The notes: generated by a model from the sequence alone, not told the origin. A stretch of 64,000 bases of DNA from Lateolabrax maculatus (GCA_031216445.1 CM062205.1:18404001-18468000); one strand, 5' to 3'; positions 32,960 through 47,165 are shown, numbered from the stretch's first letter. Numbers and translations are program-made.

Positions 32960-34915
32960 TTGACCCCAAAAGAGCGGGAAGAGGAGACTGACATAAGTGA
33001 CATCATGGTAAAGCAGAACAAGCTGTTTTCAAACTGATGCTATAATCACCTCTGACATTCCTGTTTATATGCATGTGTGTGTGTGCGTGTCCACAACCAA
33101 GACCATATGTAGTAGAAGGGCGCCACAAGTGCCTGTCAGCTTTTGTGGATTTCAGGATGTTACCTTCAGCAGAGTAGTAGGCTTAAAAGGGGGTTTTTAT
33201 TAATGATGGACATGCAGTCTGGTTTCCATACAGCAGGTGGTGCCACAATGTCTAAGAAGTGGGCAAGGACCACCATGTGTAGCACACCAGCAAACCTAAC
33301 GCCCATCTGTTATTATTTCAAAGAGGAGTAGGTAAAACTTTGGGGTGCTTTAAAAAAGCCAATGTGCATTTTTAAAGCGAATCTATGGAATTCACTTCTT
33401 TCACTACCCGCGTCAGTATTTCCCCACATGCTCCTAAACTAACCTCTGTGCTTCATCTTTTCTATTCTGCCTCAGTTCTCTTTCATCACCCTGCAAGATG
33501 CTCATAATCCCTTCCTTCTTTTTGTCGTTATCTGGCTAAATCCCTCATACTCTGCCTCATTGTTTTTTATAATGCTCTCTGTGCCTTTCATGTTCTCTTG
33601 TTCCTCCAAGTAACATTAGAAGTCTTCACATCTGGGATGCACCTGTCACGGTGAGAAGTCAGTTTTCCCATGAGACTTCAGTCCCCGTGAACCCCAATAT
33701 GTATAAATATTTACCTGTTATAATGTACAGGGTCTGGAGATATCCTTTGAGCTATGGTTTCACTCGAGACTCTATCAACCGAAATGGGAAAATTGGATGC
33801 AGTACAGTATGCACACATAATATACTGATAACAGAAAGGGTATAAAGAGAAAAAAACACATTAAGACACATTATTTGAAGATTAAGAAAGTGAATAAGTG
33901 TGTGGGAGTATAAGGTGAAGAGTCATTACAGTTTAGCAGCAACATGGAATACCAACAAGTTCTCCAAATTAAATGACAAATACATTGTTTGTAACTGCCC
34001 TCCAGAACAACACATAACAGTATTTTCTGATTTGACGCCCCTGTTGGCAGGAAGGCATCATTTACCAGTGCCGTCCAAAACCATTACAAATCACTGGTGC
34101 AAAAATAAAAACTCTTTCTGATTCTGAACTATGGAAGCCTAGAGGGGACTATATTAAAATGTTAATAAAAAAAAAATGAAGTCACAATTAACATGAAAAT
34201 GCAATTTGCTAACAATTTGAAAACGAAAATAAAAACAATATTTGACATTTTCAAGGACTTGACCTGCTGTGCACTGGACAATATTTAAATGCAACTAGGG
34301 CTGTTATGTTATCACGCTCTTTTGGTGTCAACATGAAAATGAAAATGCAATCTGTCAGTCCTCTCATCAAGGCGGATCTTCAGTTCCGACTTCAATCATT
34401 CTCTGTAAGCAGGACACCATAGGCTACCTACCAGTGTGCTCCTCAGCCTCTTACTTACACTATTTACAGATATTAAATAATTACATTTATTTGTTATTTG
34501 ATGTATCTCTTTCTCTACATGCAGATGTTTTAGTTTGGCTTCTATGGCTGCCTGGCACCTGCTTGTTTCTTGGAGGAGTGGACTGTGACAGGAGCTGGTG
34601 AAACTGGGCTACAGTGGGCAAGGACTAAATAGGAGAAACTTATATACGTAATAGAATGTAAAAGTCATGACAGTAAGTGCAGCCTGACTTTTGTCTTCCC
34701 CTAATTATCATTGAAGGTGTTTGCTGTAGATTTCACCATACTCCTGTGTGTAATCTTATTTTGTCTTGGTTGTAGTCTGTGTAATAGGCAGGATCATCCT
34801 TAGAGCCCCTTATGAATCGTTGTTTCCAAAGCTTGTTGCCGTGGCAGCCAGAGGACTATGGGATCTGACTAAAATACAAGCACATAAATCTGCACTTAAA
34901 AGGGAACTGCCCCAT
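32960..34915. other. gene-free segment
   Basis: No coding exon recognised. The stretch ending at about 34125 (AATAAAAACTCTTTCTGATTCTG) resembles the 3' tail of a fish LINE, but its body cannot be delimited. Confidence 0.4.
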
Positions 34916-34916
34916 G

Positions 34917-34918
<2 letters not shown>

Positions 34919-34952
<34 letters not shown>

Positions 34953-34962
34953 GTGTGTGTGC
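34919..34962. repeat. (GT)n microsatellite
   Basis: GT run with one GC interruption near its middle. Confidence 0.95.
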
Positions 34963-34969
34963 TGTTTGC

Positions 34970-37030
34970 ACTTCACAAACCAACCCCAAGATATGATGTC
35001 TATCCTATATGACTTTGAATTTGATTACAGATGCATTATTGATGAAGTGGACATGGTGTGAGTATAGCTGTAAGCATTATGAGAGTTGTTGGGGGGATTA
35101 TATTTGAAGTACCAAGTGACAGAGTGACACAGAAGGAAAGGCTTGTTTATTGATCAGTATTGAAAATCAATGCACACAATATCCTTTACCTCTCCTGTCC
35201 TCTCTTCTCCTTTGAAGTCATTTCCTCATGTCTACGCCAGAGAACATAAACCTGACAACCATGAAAACAGAGAGAGAGAGACAGAGGGAGGGGTGAGCAC
35301 AGCAACTTGTTTCTATTAAACCAAAGCCAGGACATTGTTCTCCGAAAGGAAAGATCCAACACAAGAGGCCTTATTGATGACCAAGATCTGCTGCCTCTTT
35401 TGCTGTGTGTGTGCGTGCGTGTGTGCGTGTAAAAAGTGTCATAGCCCTGTGCTCGCAGTGGAAAAGGTGGAAGTTACACATTGATTGGAAAGCTGCTCTC
35501 TGCCCCCTCTATTGTTGAGCTGCCAATCCAATAATAAACAGCAGTTAGAGTGTGTGTCTCTGTGTGAACGGGAGGTCACTGAGCAGCCTCTCCTCCTCTT
35601 TGTTCAATAACAAACATTAAGGAGGGTGTTTTAACAGTCTAAGACACAAACATCCTCACACACTCATATCTTCACAGGTCATCCTTCTGATGAGGTCTAT
35701 GACACTTTGCCTTTTTCCCACAGTTCCGAAAAACTGCGGGACGTGGGAATGGGGCTGGAACACTGATTAAACGTGTGATGCTCAAACAGAACCACATAAA
35801 TGTGTATTAACAATTTGATACTGTATGTCAGCCTTCAGTGTCACTGTCGTTGTTCCAAAACAGTTGTTGACTGGGACCAAACGTAAAGTAGGCTATGTTT
35901 TTGATTGATGTTAGTTCTGTTGATTTTGCAACATCGGTAGTTACCGGGGGTAACAGGAGGTGCATTTTAAAGGAGTACTAATTTAGTTTTGCTCTTCCAT
36001 AAATTTGGGGCCAGGTACAGATTCCAAAAATAATGGTCAAAATGCAGAGAATGCTTTTTTTTCCTGACTCTTTCACATACAGTATGTGCACATCGCACAA
36101 CTTTAAAAGCTTTGGCATCAGCTTCCATTTCCACTTTGATCAAAGTGTGTGGTTGTAAAAGTCTAGACATCATAAGACACTTAAAATGAAATAGATAACA
36201 TGGAGGGGAAGGGCAAGGCAGCGAGAAAGAGCAAGAAAGTTCCCAAGAAAGTTAGGTAGCTGCAAAATTTCTCAATTCAAATGCAAACAGTGCAGAATGA
36301 ACAGTTCTTTTGTGATCATGATTCCCCTATAGCTGCAGTTAATTTTGTTATCTTTTACTTTGACAGTAGTTTATTGAGTTCTTGTCGGGCCAACAAAGCA
36401 CCCACTGAATTACATTGAGACACCGAGCGTGAGAGAAGAGCATGCTACAGACAATGTAAGGGATTTGCCAAGACCAAGATAGTATGAGTATAAGCATGAA
36501 AGAGAGCACTGAGATGTGAGAGCGTGATTGAGAAAGATGGGGGAATGTCGAGGGGCTTTCTGGTTTTTGAGAGACCTAATTGAGTTAACGGACATCAGGC
36601 AGGTCACAACTGGAAAATGAAAGGCACGTTATACCACTGACTTTCCACTAGAAGTATTTTTACTGAAAAGTGTCTGAAAATATTTTATAGCTAACTTGAA
36701 AAAAGATTCTATGCTAAATGGTACAAAATGGTTGCAAAAGATTCCTCTTGGGATGAAGTTAACAAAACATGCTTTTTTTAAAAAGGGATGCTCACAGTTT
36801 CTCTGACGGATCTCTACCGAAGGAAGACATGTTAGAGGATGTAAGGCAATTCAATACAACAGCTCTGCCATAAATTCTACCTTTTATGTAGCTCATAATG
36901 TTTTGTTGACATTGTCAGAAACATGTAAATTCAATTACATGTTTATTATTGAGGTCATAGTCAAATGTGGTGTTGTGTGGTATGTGTTATATTGAGAGGT
37001 GTCTGTAAAATTGTTGTCTCTCTCTCTCCT
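34970..37030. other. gene-free segment
   Basis: Mixed AT-rich sequence with GT-rich patches (for example 35405-35430). No gene, RNA or delimitable transposon seen. Confidence 0.5.
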
Positions 37031-37033
37031 CTC

Positions 37034-37160
37034 GTTGAGGCGGGCGTTCAGCACCCAGTCGGAGAATCCACACGCACACACATATTTTCACAGAAAATAT
37101 ATGTGTTCCATTATAATAATTGCACACACTACAAAACAATGAAACATAATCACATGTAAA
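37034..37160 (+). repeat. dispersed repeat, copy A of a locally repeated pair
   Basis: GTTGAGGCGGGC...GGAGAAT...CACACAT.TTTTCACAGAAAAT...CACACTACAAAACAATGAAAC. The same order recurs at 39129-39265, same strand, about 2.1 kb away. Confidence 0.6.
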
Positions 37161-37479
37161 CAAAGGAAAGAAACACAAGACACCTAAACACATTCTGCTC
37201 ATGTCGGCTCACCACTACGAGCAACACCTGTCACATTACACAGAGTCATTTGATTTATTGTTAATGTAAATATATTGACTAATGCAGCTTTAGGGACAAA
37301 TGTAACAACTGTGAGGCCAGATGTATGCTTGGTTATAGATCATCACTAATATGAAAAACAGTTCTCTTTTGAAAAGAACATAATGTTGCACTGAGTCAGG
37401 ATTTGGAGCTGAGAGATCATTCCATGCACAGTGTCCGTTTCAGGGATTTTATTTGTGGAACAGGGTGTGCATGTGTGCA

Positions 37480-37486
<7 letters not shown>

Positions 37487-37519
<33 letters not shown>
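37487..37519. repeat. (GT)n microsatellite
   Basis: Perfect GT run inside a longer GT/GC-rich purine-pyrimidine alternating stretch (37465-37540). A CA run on the same strand follows at about 37655-37680. Confidence 0.95.
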
Positions 37520-37520
<1 letters not shown>

Positions 37521-37689
37521 ATGCGTGCGTGTGCACGTGCTTATCTCAACATGCTCACGATGAACATAACACTCAAATCCAAAACATGTTTTTCACTACT
37601 GTGTACTGGGCACACATGAGAGAGAGTGGGACAGAGAGCACCAGCACACATACTCTCACACACACACACACACGCACACACCATGGTTG

Positions 37690-39120
37690 CCGGCAAGATC
37701 ATAGAATCCACCAGTGGTCTTGCTTACTTTGGCCCCTGTGTCTCTTTCTTTGTTATCCCTCTCTCCATCCCTTTACTTTGTTGTCCATCTCTCGGTCCAT
37801 CCTCTCTCCTTACCCAAAGTCTGGCTGTCTTTTATACACGATCAAAGGCTGAACCCCTCCCTGTGAACACTCATTTTCATCATACCATACAACGACAGGA
37901 GTATCTGCAGTTCTTCCAACACTCCCACTATGTCTGCTTTGCACACATATGCACTCTAGTACAGTACATGCAAAAACGCTTCCTTGGAAATTCTTTTGGC
38001 TGATTTGCACCAAACATTAACAATCAGATGGAGGGTTGAGTATGTTAGGAGGTGTGGTGGGTTGGGTCCTGATCTATATTTTGTTTTTAATCAGCAAACA
38101 GAGTGATGACTCCCTGGAGACTGAGGAGACTATAATTTTCTTCGGATTCCTTGTCTCTTTCTTTCTTTTTTACTTCCTCAGTTTCTCATCTCCTCCTGCG
38201 CTTAAACCAACTTCTGGCTCGCTCTATAAAAACAAAACCTTTTGGCTAATCAAATCCTCACCATCTGTTCTGCAATCCCTTCAAACTTTCCAAACTTGCC
38301 ATCTCTTACAATCCATGCTGCTCTCCCTCAGTCATACCTATGACTATTTTGCTAATATCCTATAACTAATATTTGACTTGGTCTTTATCGCCAGAAACAA
38401 TATTTCTCATTCCATTATAATACCACAATATATCTTTTCATCCTGCAAAGTTTACCGGCTATACTCTAACTGTGATGCCTGGTAAAAAGGTTGGAAAAAC
38501 CTAATTGTTTTTGATCTGTATTTGTGCACTTTCTGCATTCATTTTAAGGAGCTGATCACAAATTAGTTCAGCTGTACAACACATGTGTTGATTACTACAG
38601 TCTTGGTCTTTTTTGGCAGCTTTCATGAAAGCTTCCCTGTAGGATGCTGACTGTCAGATTGTTCCCTCAAAACACAAGTATGTAAATAAAAATAATGTAA
38701 TGTATAATGTGAATATAATGTTAAAAATGGTATGAAAAGGGGGGAAATAAAACTGTATGCCAACAGAATGATTTGAAAGAAGATATATGACAAACACTTT
38801 ACATATAGTGGCATATTGATGAAATATATGGTCATAATTTTTTTTATTTCCCTGAAATGTGTCAATTATTTCTAAGCAGTTATCCACAAATACAGAAAAG
38901 CTTCAGTTGTCACATATGTGCAGATATATTGTGCACCGCTCTTACATGAGTGTATATATACAATCTTTGCGCCTTAACGCATGTGTGTGCGAAAAACCAA
39001 CTATGGTCCAGTCTTCATTGTGAGTTTCTTGGGTGGCTGCAGTTGTATTTTCTTCTTAGTGAGATGAATATTGCACTTCCTTCCCCCAGTTTAAATAAAC
39101 CAACCACCTTCTAATCAGAC
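37690..39120. other. gene-free segment
   Basis: Pyrimidine-rich then AT-rich sequence. Open frames here have no family signature or splice support. Confidence 0.5.
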
Positions 39121-39128
39121 AATCACAG

Positions 39129-39265
39129 CGTTGAGGCAGGCAGGTATGTGCACATTCAGCACAGAGTCTGAGAATAAACGTGCACTCACACATTCTCACA
39201 GAAAATGCATGAATTCACCGTTATTATTATTCCACACACTGCAAAACAATGAAACTAATTCACAG
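39129..39265 (+). repeat. dispersed repeat, copy B of a locally repeated pair
   Basis: GTTGAGGCAGGC...CTGAGAATAAAC...CACACATTCTCACAGAAAAT...CACACTGCAAAACAATGAAAC, parallel to copy A at 37034-37160. Confidence 0.6.
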
Positions 39266-39339
39266 AACCATTCCCACACCTAAGAATGTGAAAATGACAC
39301 ATGTATAGACTGTATAAATGCAAACACAGGCACTTTTTT

Positions 39340-39550
39340 GTCAGTTGAGAGGACACTGCATTGATTTACATTAATTCCCTGGAGTCTTACACTAACCCCA
39401 ACCATAGCCTCTACACGTCTAACCCCAGCCCTTACTCTAACCTTATCCTAATTATTTGAACCTTAACCCCAAACTCTCAATCTTAAGAATAAATGGTTAA
39501 CCTTATTGCAACCACACGATGTGACTGTACAAACACGTTTTTGTCCCAAC
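39340..39550 (+). mobile_element. teleost repeat with degenerate CTAACC-like core
   Basis: GAGAGGACACTGCATTGATT and ATTCCCTGGAGTCTTACACT precede a run of variants of CTAACCC/CTTAACCC (39385-39500). This 'lead-in plus degenerate CCTAAC' structure is a known dispersed repeat type in fishes. It should not be read as a telomere. Confidence 0.5.
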
Positions 39551-39849
39551 AACTGGATCACATCAACCAGTGAAACGCAAACTATACACAAGACAACAGC
39601 TCTGGCTTACACTATCATACAGTGGTGTGGTTTTGTTCTGCAAGTTGCCTTTGAGGTAACTTCTCGTGAAACCTCCTCAGAGTTGAAACTGAATTACACT
39701 GAGCTTGATTCCTTTACAAAGTCTTACTACAGAGGGATTAATTGAGCCAACAATTTTAACTTAATACAGTAAATTATACCATGATCTTGATAAGCAATCA
39801 TGAATTCCAGGCCTTTGCTGCAGTTTAATAATACGCCTTTGTCTGAGGA

Positions 39850-39874
39850 GTGTGTGTGTGTGTGTGTGTGTGTG
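39850..39874. repeat. (TG)n microsatellite
   Basis: Perfect TG run in gene-free DNA. Confidence 0.95.
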
Positions 39875-41552
39875 AGGAATCCAGCACTCAGCAGTGGTGA
39901 TAGCATCTGAAGTTGGCAGGCTTTATCTTATGCCTGTCCTCTTTGTGTGTTTTAGCGTACCATTGCCATGCAAGTGTATTTTGTCCATAAATATACTGTA
40001 TATAAATGAGTGTATGTGTGTATTTTGGTAGAGATTTTATAGGAGGCTCATTTGCATAGTTGTTAATGTGCATTTTGATGGGGTTTTTTTTCTGTGTGCT
40101 CTTACAGTACACGTGTATGTGGGTTTATGTGCACATGAAGTGTGTGTGGTTATGTTGGCAGGTTGTGTGTTGTGCTAGTCTGGCCCCAGTGGTTTTACGA
40201 TGTATATCAGGCAGCTGCTTGGTCCAGCATCCAAAAGATCAGAAATAGAGCTGTTATTCTAGCAAAATGGTGACTGTGAGATACAGTTTCACGCGCGTAC
40301 ACTTACACACCATTGTACTGTACGTACACAAGTGTGCTATGCACACTCACAGACGGGCACGCGTACGCACTGCCAGTTCCTTCTGTTCCTAGCTCTCTCC
40401 CTCTCTCGATGCATTCCTCAGTCTGCGTTGACCTTTCAACTTAGAGGTCAGATAACATCTCAGGGGATGTACTCTACCGGCAGAGTTTTCCTTGAATTGT
40501 TGACTTAGCAGCAGTAATTGGTCTGAATTGAACTTTATGGAGGAATTTAGTGGAAAGGTATTCACCGCAGATATTTCTGACTTGGAAGCTTGGGGGATTT
40601 CGTTCCCCAATATTTTGGCTTTATTCCCGGCCTCAGGGTGCTCAAAGGGGGAATGTACGTGCATATATGAGCGCACACACAATTCTTTTCCTCAAAATGT
40701 AGTGTTATGTGTGTGGAGTGTGTTGTAATTGTTATGACCTAAGTCTTACTGTTTGTTTTCAAAGATAAATGTCAATCATAAAATAGCTTTCTTGCCTTCA
40801 TTCCTGTGGAAGAAAAAATCAACAGATACTGCACTTTTTATCCAAAAACAGAAATATTTGTGTGCACAGAGAATAGAGAGATACACACATACATGGACAC
40901 ATACACACACCGGGCTGCAAGTCATGTCTCAATCAATGTAAGCTGATCCTTGTCATCTGGTTTTGGTTTAGATAGAGCCCATTTCAAGACTGATTTGATC
41001 TAAGTTCACCCTGTGGTGTTTCTGTTCTTCCAAAGCCTATATGACTCACTCACACACTGCTTTTCTAGCTGTATATACACACAAACTCACATACTTGCAC
41101 CGGTAGTGAGAGAAAAGGGGATATTTCCTGCACACTCCTGTCATTTGACCCTGTGTCCCAATATGTTAATAATTTCCTGCTGTATAATCCAATGAAATGG
41201 TTGAATTCACTGATTTATTAGATTAGCCCGACTGCTGTCCATGATGGGGAAGCAACAGCAGAACTGGATGTGGAGTCTGTTCAGTTTAAGAGTGCTTCCA
41301 TTACAAACTCTTACCCCTCATCCTTTTCAGTTCATGAAATGTATGTAAATTCTTTCCTCGAACTTAAAACCTACGAAGGTAGTGTTTTCAAAATCTAATT
41401 TTCCCTGCTTTAAAACCAGAACCATTTAGAAAAGTCTTCTCAGCTCTATTACAAATTGCCTTACAATGTGACTGATGAAAGATAACATTAATCTTTACTG
41501 ATCCCTGGTGAAACAAGACTCTACAGCCACGTACGGCTATGTGACAATGCAA
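39875..41552. other. gene-free segment
   Basis: GT/CA-rich patches and AT-rich sequence. No supported exon, RNA or repeat boundary. Confidence 0.5.
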
Positions 41553-41775
41553 CATGTTGATGTTAAGCAGATATAATGTTTACCATGTTGAGCATCCTTG
41601 TTCAGCATTTAAGCATGCTGACATTTGCTAACTTGCACTAAATATTATGTACAGCTGAGACAGATGGAGAATGTCATTAGTTTTGCAATATTTAGTCACA
41701 ACTGGACAAATTTTGACCTGATGATGGGGCTAGATTGAAAGTACCACTGAGGAAAGACCTTTGGCATCCACATCA
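41553..41775 (-). mobile_element. abundant teleost repeat, copy 2 (inverted, partial)
   Basis: Contains ATATAATGTTTACCATGTTGA, GCATGCTGACATTTGCTAA, CATTAGTTTTGCA and TTTTGACCTGATGATGGGGC. Its reverse complement aligns with the 3' half of the element at 29125-29600. Confidence 0.6.
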
Positions 41776-44700
41776 ATTTGCTTCACATTTTAACTTTGAG
41801 CCCCAAAGTGCATCCCCTTGACCTCAGGCACGGCCCCAAATGTCTTCTTTCCCGTCTGCTTGGACTAAACAGTAATTGGGGCTCTAGTTCTGATGATTCC
41901 CCCAAGGCTAAAGTAGAAAAAGTGAATACGTGGTCATGCTGCACAACATTATGATACAGCTGTGGTGAGGAGCAGCTCCTGTGTTACCCTTCATAGCATA
42001 GAAAAACCTTGGACACCCTGCTCAATATGAATTGACTAGAGTAATAACAATAACCCGGCTATATTGGGAAAGAGAATGCACACACCTCTCATTTTCTCTG
42101 CAGTAAATTCTCCACTTTCACTTTTCCTTTTTCCCTTTCTCTCTGAGTTATAGTTTTCCCCTTCAACTCTTCTCCAGCTCCAGTTAAACAACCCCACAAC
42201 ATCATTTATTCATGGCCTGTTTGCAGCTCTGGGATCTGATTGACCAATTGTCCCTTTTTGGGCCGGGGGGCTAAAGCTCCATCGGGTCTCAGAGGGATGT
42301 GTGTATTGGTGTATTTATGTGTTTCTGTGTGTATGAAGAGAGATATTGAGAGATGAAACAAGTAAAAGAGTTCATAAAACATAAGATGACATTGAACCAG
42401 AGAGGGAAATAAAGAAAATTGGGAAAGGGAAACTCAAGAGTGGGCGAAACAGAAATACCGAAAATTGGTGTTTGCTGTCTGGCTCTATTCTTTGTAATGA
42501 GATCCTGTCAGCTCTTTGTTTGTCCTCCTGCACCTGGCTGGGGGGTGGATATAGGCCTGAGAGGCAGATGTTGAATGAGTCTCTTCTTTGTATCACTGTG
42601 TGTGTTTGAGTATGAGTGTGTGTGTTTGGAAAAAAGTCCTTGAACCTTGTTGAACCTGTTTAGTGTTTTAAAACCTGTGCAAAGATATTGTAATTGAGGG
42701 GGTTAGAATAAAGCATACATGTATGTGTGTCTGAGACCTCTCATTAGCTCCCCATGGTGTGTCTGAATGAACTACTACAAGCAACCCAAACAGAACAAAG
42801 GCACACAGCAGCATGTAGGTAGTTACTCTGAGGAAATATTTTTAAATCAAATCTAATTATATTTTATAACCTACTTTTTAAATTACCGTTTCAATATAAC
42901 TTCAATTTAATACAATTGATTGGTCATGGCACAGTAAATGATAATGAGTTTAATTCACATATATCAGGATTTTGTATAAACTAATTAATATACTGAACAG
43001 TCACAGTGTTGAGGTTAAGTTGTCCTGCTCAGAGGCGACTGGTCACATCTTCAGTCTCTCCTGTCTGAAGACATTCATGGTGTTGCATTCGGTTGTTTTC
43101 ATGAACAAATGACATGAAGAAATAGTTGTGTCAAGAATGAAAAAAGAGAGCTAGAGAGAGCAGTTAAAGCCCCGGTTGCTCCGTCACCTGTGCACAGCTG
43201 GAATATCACGGTGTGAAGTGGGTAAATGTTAGATCACTGGTTTTGGAAAGTTACAGAAATGGTCAGACACAGCCAGTCCGGTGTTTGGGGAGGTGGTGTC
43301 CGAAGCTATTCATCGGACATGCAGTTCTTACAGAGTATACTGGCCCATTAAGGGTGTCTATTTTCTCATGTCCCCAAGGACAGAGGTTTCCATCTCCATA
43401 ATAAAGTGACCACAGCAGGTGATTGCATCTCTAAGTTCATTAAAAACAAAACTAGAGTGAATACAAAACAAAACAAACTGTTAATTAACTTGCAAGACAA
43501 GATTTGAGAGCAAGCAAAGACACATTTACCTTAGGTACAGAATGTTGGGTGAAAAACCCTGTTTTTGTGTGCTCTTAGTTTAAAATGTGTTGTCATTGTT
43601 TTCTGTTGCTGTTTTGTCACATTCTGAGGACTTTAGATTGTGACCAAGGGTGCATGCTAACATGTACCACACTGGGTGTGTACTGCACCAGGAAAACTAA
43701 AAGCTGTTTCTGAAGGTAAGGCATGAAAGCAGCAGCAACTCTGTATCGCTCACTTTTTACCTAATTGCATATTAATAAAATGTAACGTGTAAGTGCATCC
43801 TTGTGTGTGTGCCTATATGTGCATGAGAGTGTGTAAAATATATTACCTTATAAAACTTGGGTAACTAAAGTCATACCTACCCGTAGGCTCATAAAAAATA
43901 ATAAAAGATTCACTATCTCAGTTGTAGAATGACTTGGTCTACTCAATGATGAGCAGAAAAGGGGTTAACCGATTAATACTAATGAGTGTGTTATATATAT
44001 GTGTGTGTATGTATAATTTTTAATAAGGGGAAGTTAATATATACATATGTACAAAAAGAAGTAAAAAGAGACTTCAAAAATACACTTGTAGTTACGCACT
44101 CACTGTGGAAAAAGGTTTTAGAATGGGGTTATCCATACTGCTATGCTATGTGTAAGTCAGGGGATTTTTGCTGACATGAAAGTCATAAGTTATAGAAGTC
44201 TTTCTATCCCATAGTAGTAAAAAAAATGCTAATGTGGTTATAAGGATGTATTATTTTAACCAATACTCTAACCAAACTTTTTTCTTTAACTTGACCTCAC
44301 AAGAATAAAATTACAAGGAAGTGCACACACGCACAGGATATGAGACACAGACTCACAGCCTGCATGCATGGATGCAGGTTGTATGTGTGTCTGTCCATAC
44401 AGGATATGAAACCAACTGATATAAACTGACTAAGCAGATAAGATGGTACTGCCCCGCTGACTGAGGCATGGGATGAAAGCAGTCTATGGTTTCACATAGT
44501 GGAATTTTAAAGGGCATTGTAGCGTACAGTACTGTGCTTTGTCCTCAGTTTTGGGCTCCATCAAAATCTAAATATTGGACTTTCCGCACTGGACAGTTGT
44601 CTCATCTTTGGTATTTGGCATAAGCAGGAAGCATACAATGAAAATATCTGAGCTTTTTTGGTAAAAACAGATTCCTGCTGCTGCTGGGAGCAGCTACGTA

Positions 44701-45810
44701 GAACTGCAAAGCTGATCAATAATTCTCTGTGGGTCATTTGGTTTATTGTTGAAATAAACCACACTGATTAGTGGGGCTGTACCTAAACTGTGATGGTAAC
44801 TGCAAAAGGCCATTGGTGTCAGTTGTGCACACCTCCATAAATATCCCTGAATTTCCCCCAAACACCCTCCAAATCTTCTTGAAATCAGTTCTTACAACTG
44901 GTAAAAATGCGTGCAGCATCTTTTCTGATCATCTCAGATGAACCTAACACAAGGAGGTCTCCATGGGATAGTATTATCTATCTGGGGTGTTATGATGGAG
45001 GGACATCTAGAAATCTGACAGTTTTATTTCAGGTCTGAAAGGTGGACGTGATGAAATTGTCTTGCCATCCTTCTCCTAAGAAATGTAAATGTCCACTTGG
45101 GGGTGAAAAAGTAGAAGATACAGCCAGTGCAGAGTTTTAACCACAAATAGAAATGCATTTAAAATGACCCTTGATAATCCCACTACCACCCACCTCTAAT
45201 TATTATAAAAGCATGTCTTTCTATGTATATGTGTTTGTGCGTGCACATGATGGATGGAAAGGACATTGTGTCATCACCCAGGGTAAACACTGAATGAGTC
45301 ACGGCTGGCCTTGGGTGGATTTCATTAACGGGCGACCTGCGTCTATCTTTATCTCAACAATCTGAGAACGAGATGAAGAGACAGACCCGGCACAAGAGGG
45401 ACGAGCGTAAAGAGACTTAATGATGATGTCAAAATATGGCAAAGTGGAAACTGAAAGTTGTGCAGGCAGAGTAATGAAGATATTAGAAAACGGAGTGAAA
45501 GAGGGAGAGATGAGATAATGAAGACGAGGGGAGGCATCAACCGTGTTTTGTCTGCATTTTCATAAAGGAGAAACTCAGCCCCTCCCTCCACCTTCCATCT
45601 CCATGGTGATCTGTATCTGTGTGTGAGGGGGGCAGACAGAGAGGAGAGGGAGAGGGCGAAATTGAGGGAAAAATATTAAGGGAAAGAAATAAAGAGTTCA
45701 TGAGAGCAGAATGGTCAATTTCCCCAAGGTAGAGGTGGTAAATTACTGTCTCCCCTCTCTGACTGAGCTCTTTGCCTGCAGCTTGTAACAATGACTGGAG
45801 TGGATACACA
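41776..45810. other. gene-free segment
   Basis: No coding exon recognised on either strand. Short GT-rich runs occur (43803-43835, 43988-44010). Open frames at 45349-45809 (-) are low-complexity pyrimidine/purine artefacts. Confidence 0.5.
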
Positions 45811-45815
45811 CATTA

Positions 45816-45816
<1 letters not shown>

Positions 45817-45849
<33 letters not shown>
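45817..45849. repeat. (CA)n microsatellite
   Basis: Perfect CA run. Confidence 0.95.
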
Positions 45850-45851
<2 letters not shown>

Positions 45852-47128
45852 ATGCACATGCTGAGGCACAGATCTCTCATCCTCTGCAGTTTAATTTAAT
45901 TACAGCAAGCTCTACAGAAATAATAAAACGCTTCTCTCTGATGTGAAAAATAAGTTTTCCCTCATTTCCCATCTGTTTTCTCACTCTGTTGCTTCCTCAC
46001 GTGGCTGCATGAGCAAAGTGTCACCCCCACATCAGTCATCAGTTTCTTGTAAATTAATTACATTACCACAAGACTAATCATGAAAAAAGACGTGTTGTTT
46101 TAAGGGTTTGAGCAAATGAACATTTTACAAGAGGGTTTTCTGGTGAGAACAGTCTCTTAGGAGTGGTCTGAGAATTGTGAATGGATGTTTTACACTTTGA
46201 AAATTAATCACTTTTAGTGTCCATTTTGCATGAAAATAATTCAGACTAACCACAGCAGTATTGTTCTTTATGAAGAATTAAACCGCAAACCTTTAGCAGC
46301 CATCTTTTATGCCTATATAGGTTGAGTATCAGATACTAAAAAGATTTTCACTTTAATCTGCTTTATAGTTGATTTTAAAAATATTTTCCACTGTGTGTGA
46401 CCACATGGTATTCTTTTTCTGCCCGCTCGTCACTTAAGCTATATGAACTTACACTGAATACAGTATTTATATCTCACACAAACTGCTTTTACAGCAGCAT
46501 TACATCCAATGGTCTTTTTCTTTAGAAACATGTGGGTATTGACAAAGGGATTTCTGCTGGTTTGAACAATACTTGGTTGAGATTTTTCCATTTCTACATA
46601 ATTTGGACCAACTGATGGGACTGTGAGTGTTGAATATGTTCAGGTAAATCTTCTAAACAAATGAATTAGCAAGGAGTTAAATCATCTCAACCCAAAACAA
46701 TGTTTTCACTGTGTCAAGAAAAATAGGATTTTGAGTCTAGATAGGATAAGTCTGTCACCAGACTTCTGTTTAAAATTTCTGCATTAAATACCTTCCATTT
46801 CAAAACGTTCTTTCTTCTTGACTTCTTGGTACTGCTTCACTTTCCATTCTGTTGAAAATAAATGTACCGTAGTCTTACTGTTAGTATACTTACCCCCTTA
46901 ATTTGACCTCTTCTTAATTTGTTATACAATCATTACTCCTGCAGTTGCTTTCTGAAAGTTTTTTTTAATGATATTAAGGCTCAAAATAAGATTAAATGGT
47001 TTGTTTAGATAGATATTTTTGCTGCACAAACACAGACTGAGAATACAGCAAATGGCTACAGCTAATAGGACAGATATATATACTGTACCTTCAACTCTTT
47101 ACGTGTGTGTGATTATATTTTTGCTAAC

Positions 47129-47133
<5 letters not shown>
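45850..47133. other. gene-free segment
   Basis: AT-rich sequence. Nothing supported. Confidence 0.5.

Positions 47134-47163
<30 letters not shown>
47134..47163. repeat. (AC)n microsatellite, first of a cluster
   Basis: Perfect AC run, first of four dinucleotide tracts within about 650 bp. Confidence 0.95.

Positions 47164-47165
<2 letters not shown>

Noticed and set aside
37403..38003. Overlapping + strand open frames of 125-149 codons
   Set aside because: They run through GT and CA microsatellites; composition reflects the repeats.
39380..39500. CTAACCC-like array suggestive of an interstitial telomere
   Set aside because: Units are highly irregular and embedded in a known type of dispersed fish repeat; not a TTAGGG array.
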